Source: Brevibacillus ruminantium
Lineage (GTDB): Bacteria; Bacillota; Bacilli; Brevibacillales; Brevibacillaceae
Length of the DNA stretch: 64,000 bases
NCBI RefSeq assembly: GCF_023746555.1
Contig: NZ_CP098755.1
Location: 4,720,001 to 4,784,000, forward strand
Direction: 5' to 3'
The translations under genes and the position numbers were made by a program. A model generated the notes under the pieces. The model was not told the DNA's origin. It worked only from the letters and a program-made list of their open reading frames with translations, and did no database searches. Positions 34,177 through 43,758 of this stretch are shown piece after piece. Numbering within the stretch: position 1 is the first letter of the stretch; each line of letters opens with the position of its first letter.

Positions 34177-35418
34177 TTACTTTCGTACTTTCTCCGTCCG
34201 CATCAAATCATAAGGCTTCACCGGTTTCTCCACCTTCAGCAACACGGTTTGCATGGCGTGACGCGCTTCCTCCAAAGGATTTCCCGCTTCATCCCACATC
34301 TCTTTGATCCGCTGGACGAACTTCTCCCGTTTGGGTCCGATAAATTCAACCTCTTGGCCGCGTGTAAAGTGGTTGCGCTGCTCGATTTTGGCAATGCCTG
34401 TCTCTTCATCGTACGCCAGCACCAGCCCGGAAAAATCATACGCTGTCATTTTGGGAGGAACGCCAAAAATCTGATCATCTTCCGTTGGCTGGTGAAAATA
34501 AAAGCCGGTAGTCAGCGGACGATTGGCCGCCTTCATAATCTCTTCTTTCCACTCCGGTTGAAAGACAAACGTATCCGGTTTTTCCCAATAGGCGTCAATC
34601 ACCTGCCGATAGGCATTGACGACGGTGGCGACGTAATGGATGCTTTTCATTCTGCCCTCGATTTTCAGCGAGTCCACACCCGCCTCGATCATCTCAGGGA
34701 TATGCTCCAGCATGCATAAATCCTTGGAGCTCATCGTAAAGACGTCATCCCCCTCAGCGAACAACGGCTGCTCGCCTCCCTCTGCTTCCTCGTACAGCTC
34801 ATACTTCCAGCGGCAGGATTGGGCACAGCCGCCGCGATTGGCATCGCGATCCGTCATATGGTTGGAGAGTACGCAGCGGCCCGAATACGATATGCACATG
34901 GCGCCGTGTACGAACGCTTCGATCTCGATATCGACATGCTGTTTGATCTCCCGAATTTCCTGGAGCGAGACCTCACGTGCCAGCACGACGCGGGGAATCC
35001 CTTCCTCCGCCCAGAACTGCACCGCTTGCCAGTTGGTGATGGACGCCTGTGTACTGATATGCACCTCCAGATCGGGAGCTGCTTCCCGGCACACATCTAC
35101 GATAGCGGGATCGGCAATAATCACCGCATCGATGCCAATTTGCTGCAGCCTCTGAAAATACTCCGCCATCCCTGCAAAATCTTCGTTATGCGCCATGATG
35201 TTGGACGCCACATACACCTTCGCTCCCCGTTCGTGGGCAAAGGCTACACCCTCCTGCATATCTTCGAAGGTGAAGTTTCCCGCCTTTGCTCGCAGCCCGT
35301 ATTGCTGCCCGCCGATGTAGACGGCATCCGCACCGTAAAGTACGGCGAACTTCAGCTTTTCCAGATTGCCGGCAGGAGCGAGCAATTCCGGTTTTTTGGC
35401 CATCTTCTGATTCGTCAT
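34177..35418 (-). CDS. trhP2: U32 peptidase-like tRNA hydroxylase TrhP2 (YrrO-like)
   Basis: A 413-residue U32-family protein. In Bacillus subtilis the YrrN/YrrO pair (TrhP1/TrhP2) performs prephenate-dependent hydroxylation of wobble uridine 34 in tRNA. Family features: ELLAPAGNLEKLKFA at the N-terminus, FVHGAMCISYSGRC, NRGGCAQSCRWKYEL (cysteines that could bind an iron-sulfur cluster) and KIEGRMKSIHYVATV. The C-terminal beta-barrel GQEVEFIGPK is also present. It lies 18 bp after trhP1 on the same strand, as expected for the pair. Confidence 0.88.
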   Translation of the reverse strand: MTNQKMAKKPELLAPAGNLEKLKFAVLYGADAVYIGGQQYGLRAKAGNFTFEDMQEGVAFAHERGAKVYVASNIMAHNEDFAGMAEYFQRLQQIGIDAVIIADPAIVDVCREAAPDLEVHISTQASITNWQAVQFWAEEGIPRVVLAREVSLQEIREIKQHVDIEIEAFVHGAMCISYSGRCVLSNHMTDRDANRGGCAQSCRWKYELYEEAEGGEQPLFAEGDDVFTMSSKDLCMLEHIPEMIEAGVDSLKIEGRMKSIHYVATVVNAYRQVIDAYWEKPDTFVFQPEWKEEIMKAANRPLTTGFYFHQPTEDDQIFGVPPKMTAYDFSGLVLAYDEETGIAKIEQRNHFTRGQEVEFIGPKREKFVQRIKEMWDEAGNPLEEARHAMQTVLLKVEKPVKPYDLMRTEKVRK

Positions 35419-35436
35419 TGCAACTCCACTCCTCTC

Positions 35437-36360
35437 CTAGTAAACCTGCCCCCGAAAATAAAAGCCTGTCCCCAGCGGACGACCTGCCGGCTGAATCGCT
35501 TGCAGCTCTTCCATCCATGCCGGATCTTGCGCGGCCTCCGGATTTTCTGAAAGCAGATCGATGGCCTCACGATAGATGGACACCACGCGGCAATTGTACG
35601 AGAGCGGCTTGCCCAGCGTTTCCACATACAATGAATTGATCCCGCTTTGGACGAGCGTCCCGAGGTGCTCCAGCATGCAGATATCCTCGTGGCTCATTAC
35701 ATGGGTGCCGTTCCTGTCCTCGAAGATCGGGTAGTGCTGCCCGCCCCGCGAATTTTCCTTCAGGAACATCTCCTTTTCCCTGTCATCGCTCTCTCCGCTC
35801 TCCTGCAGATGCAGGTAATTGCTGACCAAGGAGCGCTTCGAATGAAAAATGCAGGTCATACCGTGAACCTGCACCTGAATCGGAATCTGACTTTGCTCTT
35901 TAATGCCGATCACCTCCTGCATCGAGAGTTCGCGCGCCAGCAGAGCGCTGCTCGCCCCTCGCTTTGCCCAGAAATTCACGGTCCGAAAGTTTGTTGATGT
36001 GGTTTCTGTATTCCAGTGCAGCTTCAGCGAAGGAGCTGCTTTTCTTGCCGTCATCAGCACGGCTGGATCGCCAAAGACGATGGCGTCCACCTCGTACTGC
36101 GCGAGCTGCTGCATGTACCCCTCCAGGCTGCCAAGCTCCTCGTGATGGAGCAGCGAATTGATAGAAACGTATATCTTTTTCCCCTGCGCATGAGCGATAC
36201 GGGAAACCTCCCCGATCATCGGCAGTGAAAAATCCCCTGGCATGCGCAAAGAATACTGAGCAGTCCCGACGTTCACGCTATCTGCCCCGGCCGCGAACAG
36301 CTTCTCGGCTTCTTCTATGCTTCCTGCGGAGACAACTAACTCCGGTTTATGGAAATTCAT
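35437..36360 (-). CDS. trhP1: U32 peptidase-like tRNA hydroxylase TrhP1 (YrrN-like)
   Basis: A 307-residue U32-family protein, the shorter partner of TrhP2. Features are PELVVSAGSIEEAEKLFAAG, VHGMTCIFHSKRSLVSNYL and the region LKENSRGGQHYPIFED. ATG 36360 has AAAGGATG upstream; a longer start at 36426 lacks a ribosome site. The cysteine set of TrhP2 is not complete here, as is usual for the short subunit. The preceding 280 bp can fold into two stems. Confidence 0.85.
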   Translation of the reverse strand: MNFHKPELVVSAGSIEEAEKLFAAGADSVNVGTAQYSLRMPGDFSLPMIGEVSRIAHAQGKKIYVSINSLLHHEELGSLEGYMQQLAQYEVDAIVFGDPAVLMTARKAAPSLKLHWNTETTSTNFRTVNFWAKRGASSALLARELSMQEVIGIKEQSQIPIQVQVHGMTCIFHSKRSLVSNYLHLQESGESDDREKEMFLKENSRGGQHYPIFEDRNGTHVMSHEDICMLEHLGTLVQSGINSLYVETLGKPLSYNCRVVSIYREAIDLLSENPEAAQDPAWMEELQAIQPAGRPLGTGFYFRGQVY

Positions 36361-36427
36361 GAGAATCATCCTTTCTCCCAGACAGGCTACCAGCACCATT
36401 GTATTGATCCGGTCTGGTTGGAACAAT

Positions 36428-36543
36428 CAGGGAGTTCCCTTAATTTCCTGGGCAGGAACTCTGATTTTCCCTGACCCAAACACAAATGACCCGCAAGAGG
36501 AGCACTTTTTTCAAAATGCCCTTCTCACGGGTCACCCTTATTT
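36428..36543 (-). other. possible structured leader of trhP1
   Basis: The 278-bp region without a gene between trhP1 and the SDR gene contains two stems on the minus strand: CAGAGTTCC (36463-36455) with GGAACTCCCTG (36438-36428), and GACCCG (36543-36538) with CGGGTC (36493-36488). No U tract follows either, and no known riboswitch core is recognised. Confidence 0.3.
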
Positions 36544-36638
36544 AGATAACCTTGTTTTTCACTTGTCTACTTTCAGCAGCTTCATCCAGCATGCAAGCTT
36601 GTCCGGTACCCAACAACCAATGAGCCTGGGCCCAAACG

Positions 36639-37403
36639 TTACGCGATCCCGGCCGTGATTCCGCCATCGGCCAGAACAGGCACACCGGTCATGCAGGAAG
36701 AGAGATCCGATGCCAAAAACACCGCCACATTGGCGATTTCGACCGGCTGGATCGGGCGCCCGATGATTTGCACGTTGGCCAGTCCCTCCAGCACTTTCTC
36801 ACGTCCTCCGTACAGTGCCGCATGGGCATCGTTAAAGGTCGTATCCACCCAGCCCGGGCAGATGCAGTTCACGCGGATGTTTGGCGCACAATCCAGTGCC
36901 ATCGCTTTTGTCAGCTGCATGATGGCTCCCTTGCTCGCGACATAGGCCGCCAGCCTTGGCTCCGCTACAAAACTGTTGGCTGAAGCCATATTGATCACCG
37001 CCCCTTTGGCTTGCTTGCGCATATGAGGCAGGACGTACTTGGACATCAAGAATTGCGATTTTATATTCACGTTGATCGTTTTATCCCACAACTCTTCTTC
37101 CAGCTCTTCTACAGAGCCGGGGATATTCACCGCCGCATTATTGCACAGGATATCAATTTGTCCATAACGATCGATCACACTTTGGACAAATGCCTTTACG
37201 CTCTCTGTCTGGGATACATCCGTCCGAATGAAAACGACGTCGTGGCCTTGCTCCGTCAGCTCCTGCTCAAGCTGCTCTCCTTTTTCCACGAGAATGTCAG
37301 CGATGGCCACCCGGGCGCCCTCCTCTACAAATCTGCGGACGATCGCAGCTCCGATTCCCTGTGCTCCTCCTGTAACAATCGCAACCTTTGCTTGTAACAT
37401 CAT
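36639..37403 (-). CDS. short-chain dehydrogenase/reductase
   Basis: A 254-residue classical SDR. The cofactor motif is VTGGAQGIG near residue 11; the NNAA motif (LCNNAAVN) and the catalytic set Ser 13 residues before YVASK are present, and NPRVNCICPGWV-type DTTFND follows. An Asp after the second strand (VAIADI) favours NAD over NADP. It is 42 bp downstream of an amino-acid permease and probably in its operon, so a hydroxy- or keto-acid or amino-alcohol substrate is plausible. Start ATG 37403, with AAGGAG 11 nt upstream. Confidence 0.9.
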   Translation of the reverse strand: MMLQAKVAIVTGGAQGIGAAIVRRFVEEGARVAIADILVEKGEQLEQELTEQGHDVVFIRTDVSQTESVKAFVQSVIDRYGQIDILCNNAAVNIPGSVEELEEELWDKTINVNIKSQFLMSKYVLPHMRKQAKGAVINMASANSFVAEPRLAAYVASKGAIMQLTKAMALDCAPNIRVNCICPGWVDTTFNDAHAALYGGREKVLEGLANVQIIGRPIQPVEIANVAVFLASDLSSCMTGVPVLADGGITAGIA

Positions 37404-37445
37404 CTTGAATTCCACTCCTTGTTTTCATTTTGAGATTGAAATGGT

Positions 37446-38804
37446 TTACATGTCCTTTAACACGGGACTGTTCTCCTTATAGCCTTTTGATTTGATGAAA
37501 CCAACGATGACACCCACCGCGATCCAGCTAAAGCCGGCCAAATACGTAGCGAAATCAAAGCCCGTCCAGACAAACGCGCACACCGAGAAACCAATGAGCG
37601 GGAACAGAAGATAAAAGAGGATACTCTTTCCATCCCGCTGCCCTTTGCGAACAAAGAAATAGTAAATCACGGTAAGATTCAAAACCATGAAGGAAGTCAC
37701 CGCGCCAAAGTTGATGAACAGCAGGATCGTCTCAAGCGACAAGGTACTGGAGACGATGAGCGCAACCGCACTGGAGAGCAGAATCGCGTTGACAGGTGTC
37801 TGGAACTTTGGATGGATTTTGCTCAAAAACGATGCCCCCGGAATCACACGGTCACGGCTCATCGCAAAGATAATCCGGGAAACCGACGACTGCACGTTCA
37901 GGGTTACCGCGATGCCTACTGCGAGTACGTTTACGATGATCATCACGACATAGAAGCCGGAACCGCCCACTTCCTTGGCGATATCAAAAAATGCCATGTC
38001 CGGGTCCAAATCGGTGTAATTCGGATGCACCAACGCCGCCATATACGACTGAACGAGAAAAATAAGACCGGTAATCACCAGGGCCAGAACGCTGGCTTTG
38101 CCAATGGTCTTTTTGGGATCTTTCGCTTCCTCTGCCAGTGTGGAGATGCCGTCGAATCCCAGAAATCCTAGGACCACGATCGATACCGCTGTCGCGATAA
38201 AGGGCAAGTCAATATGCTCTGCCTGATAGAACGGGGCGATGGAAAAACCCGCGACTCCGTGCCCGTCCACAAAGATGAACTTGATGGCATAACCGATAAA
38301 AACGAGCAAGGATACGATCTGCACCCAGAACAGGACGAGGTTGACCTTTGCATTCGTCTCGATCCCCCGGATATTGATTACCGTGTTAAACACCAGGAAC
38401 ACCAGGCTCCAGACAATCGATGGAATTTCCGGCGTGATCCCTGACATCCAGATGCCGGCGAACAAATACAGAAGCGCTGGCGCCAAAATGTAATCCGATA
38501 ACAGCGTCCAACCGGCTACAAAGCCGACATGGGGATTGATCCCCCTGGAGACATACGTGTAAATGGAGCCTGCATTGGGAAATTCCTTGCTCATCTGCGC
38601 ATAGCTGCATGCGGTAAAAAACATCAGAATTATGCCGATTACATATACGAGCGGCACCATGTTAAAACTGCTTTGGGCAACCATTCCGTACACTTGCCAT
38701 GGAGCCAGAGGAGCCATCATCACCATCCCGTAAATGATGAGATGTCGTAGTGTTAGCGTTCGTTTTAATACACTCGGTTCGTTTGGACTGGAACTGGACA
38801 TCAT
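37446..38804 (-). CDS. APC-superfamily amino acid/amine permease
   Basis: A 452-residue permease with 12 predicted TM segments. TM1 contains MMAPLAPWQVYGMVAQ and TM6 has VVLGFLGFDGISTLAEEAKDPKK, the APC signature. In similar transporters the substrate is an amino acid or polyamine; which one cannot be told. Start ATG 38804, with GAGGGG upstream. It is transcribed from a good promoter at 38874-38903 and is followed by the SDR gene. Confidence 0.9.
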   Translation of the reverse strand: MMSSSSPNEPSVLKRTLTLRHLIIYGMVMMAPLAPWQVYGMVAQSSFNMVPLVYVIGIILMFFTACSYAQMSKEFPNAGSIYTYVSRGINPHVGFVAGWTLLSDYILAPALLYLFAGIWMSGITPEIPSIVWSLVFLVFNTVINIRGIETNAKVNLVLFWVQIVSLLVFIGYAIKFIFVDGHGVAGFSIAPFYQAEHIDLPFIATAVSIVVLGFLGFDGISTLAEEAKDPKKTIGKASVLALVITGLIFLVQSYMAALVHPNYTDLDPDMAFFDIAKEVGGSGFYVVMIIVNVLAVGIAVTLNVQSSVSRIIFAMSRDRVIPGASFLSKIHPKFQTPVNAILLSSAVALIVSSTLSLETILLFINFGAVTSFMVLNLTVIYYFFVRKGQRDGKSILFYLLFPLIGFSVCAFVWTGFDFATYLAGFSWIAVGVIVGFIKSKGYKENSPVLKDM

Positions 38805-38873
38805 ACCGCCCCTCACATCGTTCTAATTTTCCGTAAATTTTGAAATACAACACAACTAAAATTGTTAACCTAA

Positions 38874-38903
38874 ATTATAATGACGCTTGCTATAAATTGT
38901 CTA
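38874..38903 (-). promoter_or_regulatory. sigma-A promoter of the permease-SDR operon
   Basis: On the minus strand TAGACA, 18 bp, TATAAT: five of six and six of six matches. It is placed about 70 bp before the permease start. Confidence 0.6.
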
Positions 38904-38953
38904 TAAAAATTTCTTCACTCCATTGTAGCTGTACAGTAAAAAAGCTGCTCAAC

Positions 38954-39006
38954 AAAAACAGCAGTCAGCACGGAATATATCCTATCCGGCAACAACTGCT
39001 GTTTTT
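38954..39006. terminator. bidirectional terminator
   Basis: AAAAACAGCAGT (38954-38965) pairs perfectly with ACTGCTGTTTTT (38995-39006) across a 29-nt loop. It ends the acid phosphatase gene. Confidence 0.75.
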
Positions 39007-39023
39007 CCACACCCCTGCCCCAA

Positions 39024-39866
39024 TCAATCTTTTCCAGTAAGCGCCTTTATCTTCAGCTCTCTCGTTACCTCGATGCTCAAATCCTTTTTGTTTTCTACAA
39101 TCGCCTTTTCCCAGTCTCCGTACATCGGATTTGGCAGCACGATAAATTTGGTCCCGAACAAATCTTTTGCCTGATCGACGGCTTCCGCTCTGCTTTTCAC
39201 ATTGACCGGAGCGAACAGGTCGGAGAAGTCCTCCAGATTATCTCCCATGAGCAGCGCGATCTTGTGGTTTTTGGCTACCTCTTGTCTTCTGCTCTCTTTG
39301 CTCGAAGCCATCCCCTGCTCCCTGATAAACAAATGTCCGTACTCCGCTTGTGGAAATCCTAAGGTTGCCAGGCTCTTGAGAGTGGCCTCTTTGATGTCAG
39401 GAAGACGGTTGGTCACGTAAAAGACATCTCCCCCTTTTTCCACCACGTAATTCAAAAATTCGACCGAACCGGGAAGAGGAGTCGCGGCCTGGGATTGCAC
39501 CCAGTTTGTCCAGGCTGCGCCGGAGGCCTCCAAGCCCATGATTACATCTACGGTATATCCGGATGTATCAATAATCGTATCGTCAATATCGACAATCACT
39601 GCCAATTTTTCATGTTTCTCATTCTCCGCCAAAGCTTTGTCGAACATCATTTTGGCCAGATTAAACGCCTGGTAGGAGAGAGCCCTTCCTTCCGCCGATT
39701 TGAGCCATAAGGTAGCCGCTACCTTCTGCTCCACCAGCGGATTTTTGGAGACGGCGCTCTTCTCCAGTGACGGTGGGGGCGATTCGGCTAGTGCTGCTGT
39801 CGGCAGAAGCAAAATGATCGAAGTCACGACACTCAGAATCCATTTTGTTTTTTTACCTGTTCGCAT
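39024..39866 (-). CDS. class C-type acid phosphatase / 5'-nucleotidase (HAD IIIB, e(P4)-like)
   Basis: A 280-residue exported phosphatase. The signal peptide runs to TAALA at about residue 28, with no lipobox, so it is secreted or wall-bound rather than lipid anchored. HAD motif I is VIVDIDDTIIDTSGY, with nucleophile and acid aspartates; motif II is YVTNR; the C-terminal LLMGDNLEDFSDLF supplies the metal aspartates. The family hydrolyses 5'-nucleotides and other phosphomonoesters outside the cell. ATG 39866 follows AAGGGTGG. Stand-alone gene. Confidence 0.9.
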   Translation of the reverse strand: MRTGKKTKWILSVVTSIILLLPTAALAESPPPSLEKSAVSKNPLVEQKVAATLWLKSAEGRALSYQAFNLAKMMFDKALAENEKHEKLAVIVDIDDTIIDTSGYTVDVIMGLEASGAAWTNWVQSQAATPLPGSVEFLNYVVEKGGDVFYVTNRLPDIKEATLKSLATLGFPQAEYGHLFIREQGMASSKESRRQEVAKNHKIALLMGDNLEDFSDLFAPVNVKSRAEAVDQAKDLFGTKFIVLPNPMYGDWEKAIVENKKDLSIEVTRELKIKALTGKD

Positions 39867-40078
39867 AGTAACCACCCTTCGTTTTTCATATTTGCAGTTG
39901 AACCCAAAGACGTTTCGCGACGAGCCCAGACCTGACTGCACCTCCTTTCTTACCAAATTTTTCGCTGCGCAAGACCGAACTCCTGTTTATTTTTATAATA
40001 TTCTGAATTTAACTCTGTCCACACCATCCTACCGTAACAAAGTCTTTCCTTTCCTTGCCTTTCAGCATCATAGAAAAG

Positions 40079-40120
40079 AGCTTTGATCCTTTTCCGCGAA
40101 TAAAAGAAAAGATCAAGGCT
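40079..40120 (-). terminator. hairpin after the urea transporter
   Basis: On the minus strand GCCTTGATCTTTTC pairs with GAAAAGGATCAAAGC, with small mismatches, followed by TCTTTTC. It is the likely end of the urease operon. Confidence 0.55.
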
Positions 40121-40145
40121 CATTCTGATCGTTGGCAGACCCTGC

Positions 40146-41039
40146 TCACATGCGGCTCAGCTCTTTACGGGCGGCGATAAACATCCACGTGACCAGAACA
40201 AATGGCATCGTCAAGGTGGGGAGACCGTATGGCTGGAGCCAGCTACTGAGGCCTGCGGTAACGGGCACCGTAATGATGGCTGCAAGGATACCCGTCAACG
40301 TAGCCATACGGTGATCGGTAGCAAATACTGCAGAAACAGCGAGTATCGTCAACACAGCGTTATACCCGTACAACCCCAGGTTTAGGAGAGTAATTTCCGC
40401 GTTCAGCAAAAAGGCTGTCAGCCAACCGACAACCGTCCCGATGACGGCATAAAGTCCAAGCCTCCAACCTGCCCAAAAAATGGCGACCAAAATCAGTAGG
40501 CTCGTCAACACCCCCTGCTGGAAATACACTTGTCCGATGCCGTCTATCAAGCCGTCCAAAAGCTGAATCGTACCCTCCTGGTGAAACGTGGCATGGGCAA
40601 GATCCTGGGGGACCAGCTCCGAGCTTGCTTCGAAAAATCCGAGATGATACGGGATAAGCAATAAAAACCATGTCAGGATGATATACGGGAAGGTGAGCGC
40701 CGGAACATCGGTGCCGCGCATCATGTACATCACCGCCGCCGTGACGAAAACACTGATCGCAGCTCCCGCAAGAGCAATCCACCAGCGCTGCCCCCCACTC
40801 AAAAACAAAGACAGGGCCAATCCTGACAAGACCGCGTTATAGCCGAATAATCCCTGCGCCACCGCCGCTTTGTCTGCCCCGCCGGCATACGCCATCCAGG
40901 CTCCAATCCATGCCGAGACGAATGAAATGATCCCCAACCGGTAATCCGCAATCGTGATCCCTGCCAGAATGAGTACGCCGGAGATGGCATTTTCGATCAA
41001 CAGCACTTGCGAGATCCCTTTTAACGCAGCGGAAAGCAA
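40146..41039 (-). CDS. urea transporter
   Basis: A 297-residue membrane protein of the UT family. Two homologous halves each contain the family pattern: GLFGYNAVLSGLAL near 65-78 and LGLYGYNAVLTILAV near 230-245, with TFPYIILTW and TMPFVLVTW following each. The channel lets urea enter for the urease. Start is TTG 41039, with AAGGGATG upstream. It lies 87 bp after ureD on the same strand, so it is probably the last gene of the urease operon. Confidence 0.92.
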   Translation of the reverse strand: MLSAALKGISQVLLIENAISGVLILAGITIADYRLGIISFVSAWIGAWMAYAGGADKAAVAQGLFGYNAVLSGLALSLFLSGGQRWWIALAGAAISVFVTAAVMYMMRGTDVPALTFPYIILTWFLLLIPYHLGFFEASSELVPQDLAHATFHQEGTIQLLDGLIDGIGQVYFQQGVLTSLLILVAIFWAGWRLGLYAVIGTVVGWLTAFLLNAEITLLNLGLYGYNAVLTILAVSAVFATDHRMATLTGILAAIITVPVTAGLSSWLQPYGLPTLTMPFVLVTWMFIAARKELSRM

Positions 41040-41126
41040 TGAAACATCCCTTGTTTGAATTTGTCATCCCTCTTTCCTTCGTGCTTCAACTGGCTTAATG
41101 CCCCTCCTCGCCAAAGGAAGGGGAGA

Positions 41127-41951
41127 TTAATACTTCCGCAGGGAGATGGGCTTTCTGTCAAACCATTGCTCACGTATCATCTGTTGACAGGCTTCAAACA
41201 CCTTCTCGATATCCTGCGTGGAAGAACTCAGCACACGCAAGGTAAAACCAGGCTCCGTCAGCATGGACAGACCGATCTTTACCGGGAACGTACTGCGCTC
41301 AAGAACGTCAGACAGCCGCTCAAAAAATGAGTCAGTGGCTCGCTCTCCGATAACGATCATAGACCCTACATGCGTATACCCCTCCAGCATCCCCAAGCCT
41401 TTCATCGCACTCTCACCCGGACAAAGCTTCAAATGGTCAAAGAGTACCAGCTCCTCATCCAGATACACCTGGGTTTTTAGCTGTAGCCAGTCATAGCGAA
41501 ACCATTCACCGTCAGGGGACCATCCCGGCGTAATGATCTCCGCGTACACCAGGCTGGCTCCCCGCTCCATTTTCACAACCGTTTGTTGACGATACCGGGC
41601 GTGCTGATAGGCGATGATCGGGTCCGGTATATATTCGAGAAAGCTCCCTTTTTTCAAGGTAATGACCGTTTCCTGCACGACCGGCCTCTTCAGGGTTTTG
41701 TAGATTTTCGTTGAGGATTGGGTGGTCAACAGCATGTGGGCGTCCTCATCTAAACAGATTTCCGCCCGGTACTGGTCCCCATCTACGTAACCGCCCCCCG
41801 GATTCATGAGGTAGAAACAGGGTTGCCCGGAATTGTCCAGATACACCGGCTGTGTAATCTTGAACGCCCCCCGATAAAAGGAATCATACGGAATGGTTCT
41901 GTTTTGCTTGTGGAGTACGGCTAGCCGCAAAAAACCTGTCAAGTTTTCCAT
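41127..41951 (-). CDS. ureD: urease accessory protein UreD (UreH)
   Basis: A 274-residue scaffold protein that binds apo-urease and, with UreF and UreG, delivers nickel. Conserved features are GFLRLAVLHKQNRT, YRGAFKITQPVYLD, LMNPGGGYVDGD and QSSTKIYKT. Start: ATG 41951, 2 bp after the ureG stop, gives the usual length; a GTG 42 bp further up would overlap ureG and adds no family sequence. Last accessory gene of the cluster. Confidence 0.92.
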   Translation of the reverse strand: MENLTGFLRLAVLHKQNRTIPYDSFYRGAFKITQPVYLDNSGQPCFYLMNPGGGYVDGDQYRAEICLDEDAHMLLTTQSSTKIYKTLKRPVVQETVITLKKGSFLEYIPDPIIAYQHARYRQQTVVKMERGASLVYAEIITPGWSPDGEWFRYDWLQLKTQVYLDEELVLFDHLKLCPGESAMKGLGMLEGYTHVGSMIVIGERATDSFFERLSDVLERSTFPVKIGLSMLTEPGFTLRVLSSSTQDIEKVFEACQQMIREQWFDRKPISLRKY

Positions 41952-41953
41952 GG

Positions 41954-42571
41954 CTAGCGCAAACCCGATAACAGCGCATTTTCTTTGATCCACGTGACGA
42001 CATCAGCCAGCCCAACCTCGTCTTTCAGGTTGGTAAAAATGTACGGACGATCCCCGCGAAACGTGCGCGTGTCGGATTCCATCACTTCGAGGCTGGCACC
42101 GACATAGGGGGCCAAATCGATCTTATTGATAATAAACAAATCCGACTTGATCATGCCTTGGCCGCCTTTGCGCGGAATCTTTTCACCCTGCGCCACATCG
42201 ATGATGTAGATGGAAAAATCAACAAGCTCGGGACTGAATGTGGCAGCCAGATTGTCACCTCCGCTTTCCACAAAAATCAGCTCCACATCGGCATGCCGTT
42301 TCTGCAATTCATCAATCGCGGCAAAATTCATGGACGCATCTTCTCTGATGGCGGTATGGGGACAGCCGCCTGTTTCGACTCCAATAATGCGATCTGATGG
42401 CAGGACGCCGTTTTTCATCAGAAATTTTGCATCTTCTTTTGTATAGATATCGTTGGTGATGACAGCCATGCTGAGATCGTTATTCATGGAGCGCGTCAAC
42501 TTTTCCACCAGCATGGTTTTTCCAGCTCCGACAGGACCGCCTACTCCGATTTTGATCGGCCGCATTTTCAC
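41954..42571 (-). CDS. ureG: urease accessory GTPase UreG
   Basis: A 205-residue GTPase that powers nickel insertion. The P-loop GGPVGAGKT is at residues 11-19; the nickel motif is CPH in [28 protein letters not shown] and the [13 protein letters not shown] guanine motif follow. GTG 42571 or ATG 42565 are both plausible starts behind GGAAGGG. Located between ureF and ureD. Confidence 0.95.
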   Translation of the reverse strand: MKMRPIKIGVGGPVGAGKTMLVEKLTRSMNNDLSMAVITNDIYTKEDAKFLMKNGVLPSDRIIGVETGGCPHTAIREDASMNFAAIDELQKRHADVELIFVESGGDNLAATFSPELVDFSIYIIDVAQGEKIPRKGGQGMIKSDLFIINKIDLAPYVGASLEVMESDTRTFRGDRPYIFTNLKDEVGLADVVTWIKENALLSGLR

Positions 42572-42601
42572 TCTTCCCTTCCTTACAAAATCCTTTCCTG
42601 A

Positions 42602-43288
42602 CTACGACATGAACAAGCGGATATGGAGACGTTCATGCCTCATTTGGGCTAATTCAAGACCAGGCGAAACTGCCCCGAAATCATCCAGGTCCAGTCGTTG
42701 TATCGTTTTTTGCGCTGACTGCAAATGGGTTTGCAGCTCACGAAACAGTTGCTGTCCCTCTGTTTGTCCCAATGGAATCCCTCGCACACCGTTCTGGATC
42801 AAGCTGGCTGTGGAAGAATACAAAAAGGACAACACGGCGACAGATAAGGGAATTTGCAGGTGATGAGCGAGCATGGCAAACACGAGAGCAGGGTGGCCCT
42901 TCGACTGGCCGGACCTGATTCGTTCCAAATACGAAACCAGAGGCGAAGAAGGATACAGCTTCGCCCCAAGCTCTGCCATTCTTACACCGATCCTGCTGCT
43001 GCCCTCTCTTGTTTCGCGAGGCAGGTTTTGCACATAGAGCAGACGATCCAGTTTCCACACTTTCTCCGGCTCATTCTGCTTCAGCGCCTCATACGCAAGC
43101 CTGCACGCCAATCCATCGATCGGGGTGAGCTGCTCTTTGATATAGACTTCCAGCCACTGTGCGAAGGTTTGCTTGTTCGTCACCTTATCGTCTTGAATAT
43201 ATGTTTCCAGACCAAAAGAATGACTGAAGGCTCCGGTTGGAAAATTGGAATCACACAGCTGCAGCAGCGATAATACATACTCATCCAT
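42602..43288 (-). CDS. ureF: urease accessory protein UreF
   Basis: A 228-residue all-helical protein that bridges UreD and UreG in the maturation complex. Typical features are [21 protein letters not shown] near the N-terminus (TGAFSHSFG), [13 protein letters not shown] and QLPLD-like ending. It overlaps ureE by 8 bp and is followed by ureG after 30 bp. Confidence 0.93.
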   Translation of the reverse strand: MDEYVLSLLQLCDSNFPTGAFSHSFGLETYIQDDKVTNKQTFAQWLEVYIKEQLTPIDGLACRLAYEALKQNEPEKVWKLDRLLYVQNLPRETREGSSRIGVRMAELGAKLYPSSPLVSYLERIRSGQSKGHPALVFAMLAHHLQIPLSVAVLSFLYSSTASLIQNGVRGIPLGQTEGQQLFRELQTHLQSAQKTIQRLDLDDFGAVSPGLELAQMRHERLHIRLFMS

Positions 43289-43736
43289 GGCTGTGGCCGA
43301 CGTGCCGAAATGCTTTTTTTACTTTTACCTTTTCACGTTCGTAAGGGATGCTCGCTTCTGCCAGCGTCTCTTCGACCAGATAATCGTATTGAACAAACAT
43401 CCGATTTTCATGAAACTGGGCAGGCAAGTGACGATTCCCCAATTTGTGGGCAATCTCTCCCATCTCCTGCATACTGCGCGGGCTAATCACGAGAAGATCT
43501 TCGGGAATCACCTCGATGACGATCAGCGACTCATCATCCATGTACAGAACATCGCCGTCTGTCAGATCCCGCGACTCGCGCAAGGATATGCCCAGCTCTC
43601 TGCCGTGGTCGGTGACCACCCGCTGAACCCGCTTTACCAAATCATCACTTCGCAAAAACACTTTTTCCACATGGCGATTGTGCCTGTCATCTGCGTGCAG
43701 ATTTTCCCAGTCACTCAGGATTTCCTCAATAATCAA
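43281..43736 (-). CDS. ureE: urease nickel metallochaperone UreE
   Basis: A 151-residue nickel chaperone. The first domain (1-70) and the metal-binding second domain with [18 protein letters not shown] are seen; the His in AHKLGNRH is the conserved nickel ligand region. The C-terminus is a short HVGHSHG, not a long His-rich tail. Start is TTG 43736 with AGAGGTGAAG upstream. Overlaps ureF by 8 bp. Confidence 0.93.
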   Translation of the reverse strand: MIIEEILSDWENLHADDRHNRHVEKVFLRSDDLVKRVQRVVTDHGRELGISLRESRDLTDGDVLYMDDESLIVIEVIPEDLLVISPRSMQEMGEIAHKLGNRHLPAQFHENRMFVQYDYLVEETLAEASIPYEREKVKVKKAFRHVGHSHG

Positions 43737-43758
43737 CTGGCTTCACCTCTTAGAACTC

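Noticed and set aside
34819-35550. A 243-codon plus-strand frame antisense to trhP2.
   Set aside because: Shadow frame; the U32 protein on the other strand is unmistakable.
36361-36638. A T-box leader upstream of trhP1.
   Set aside because: No T-box sequence or terminator/antiterminator pair was found.
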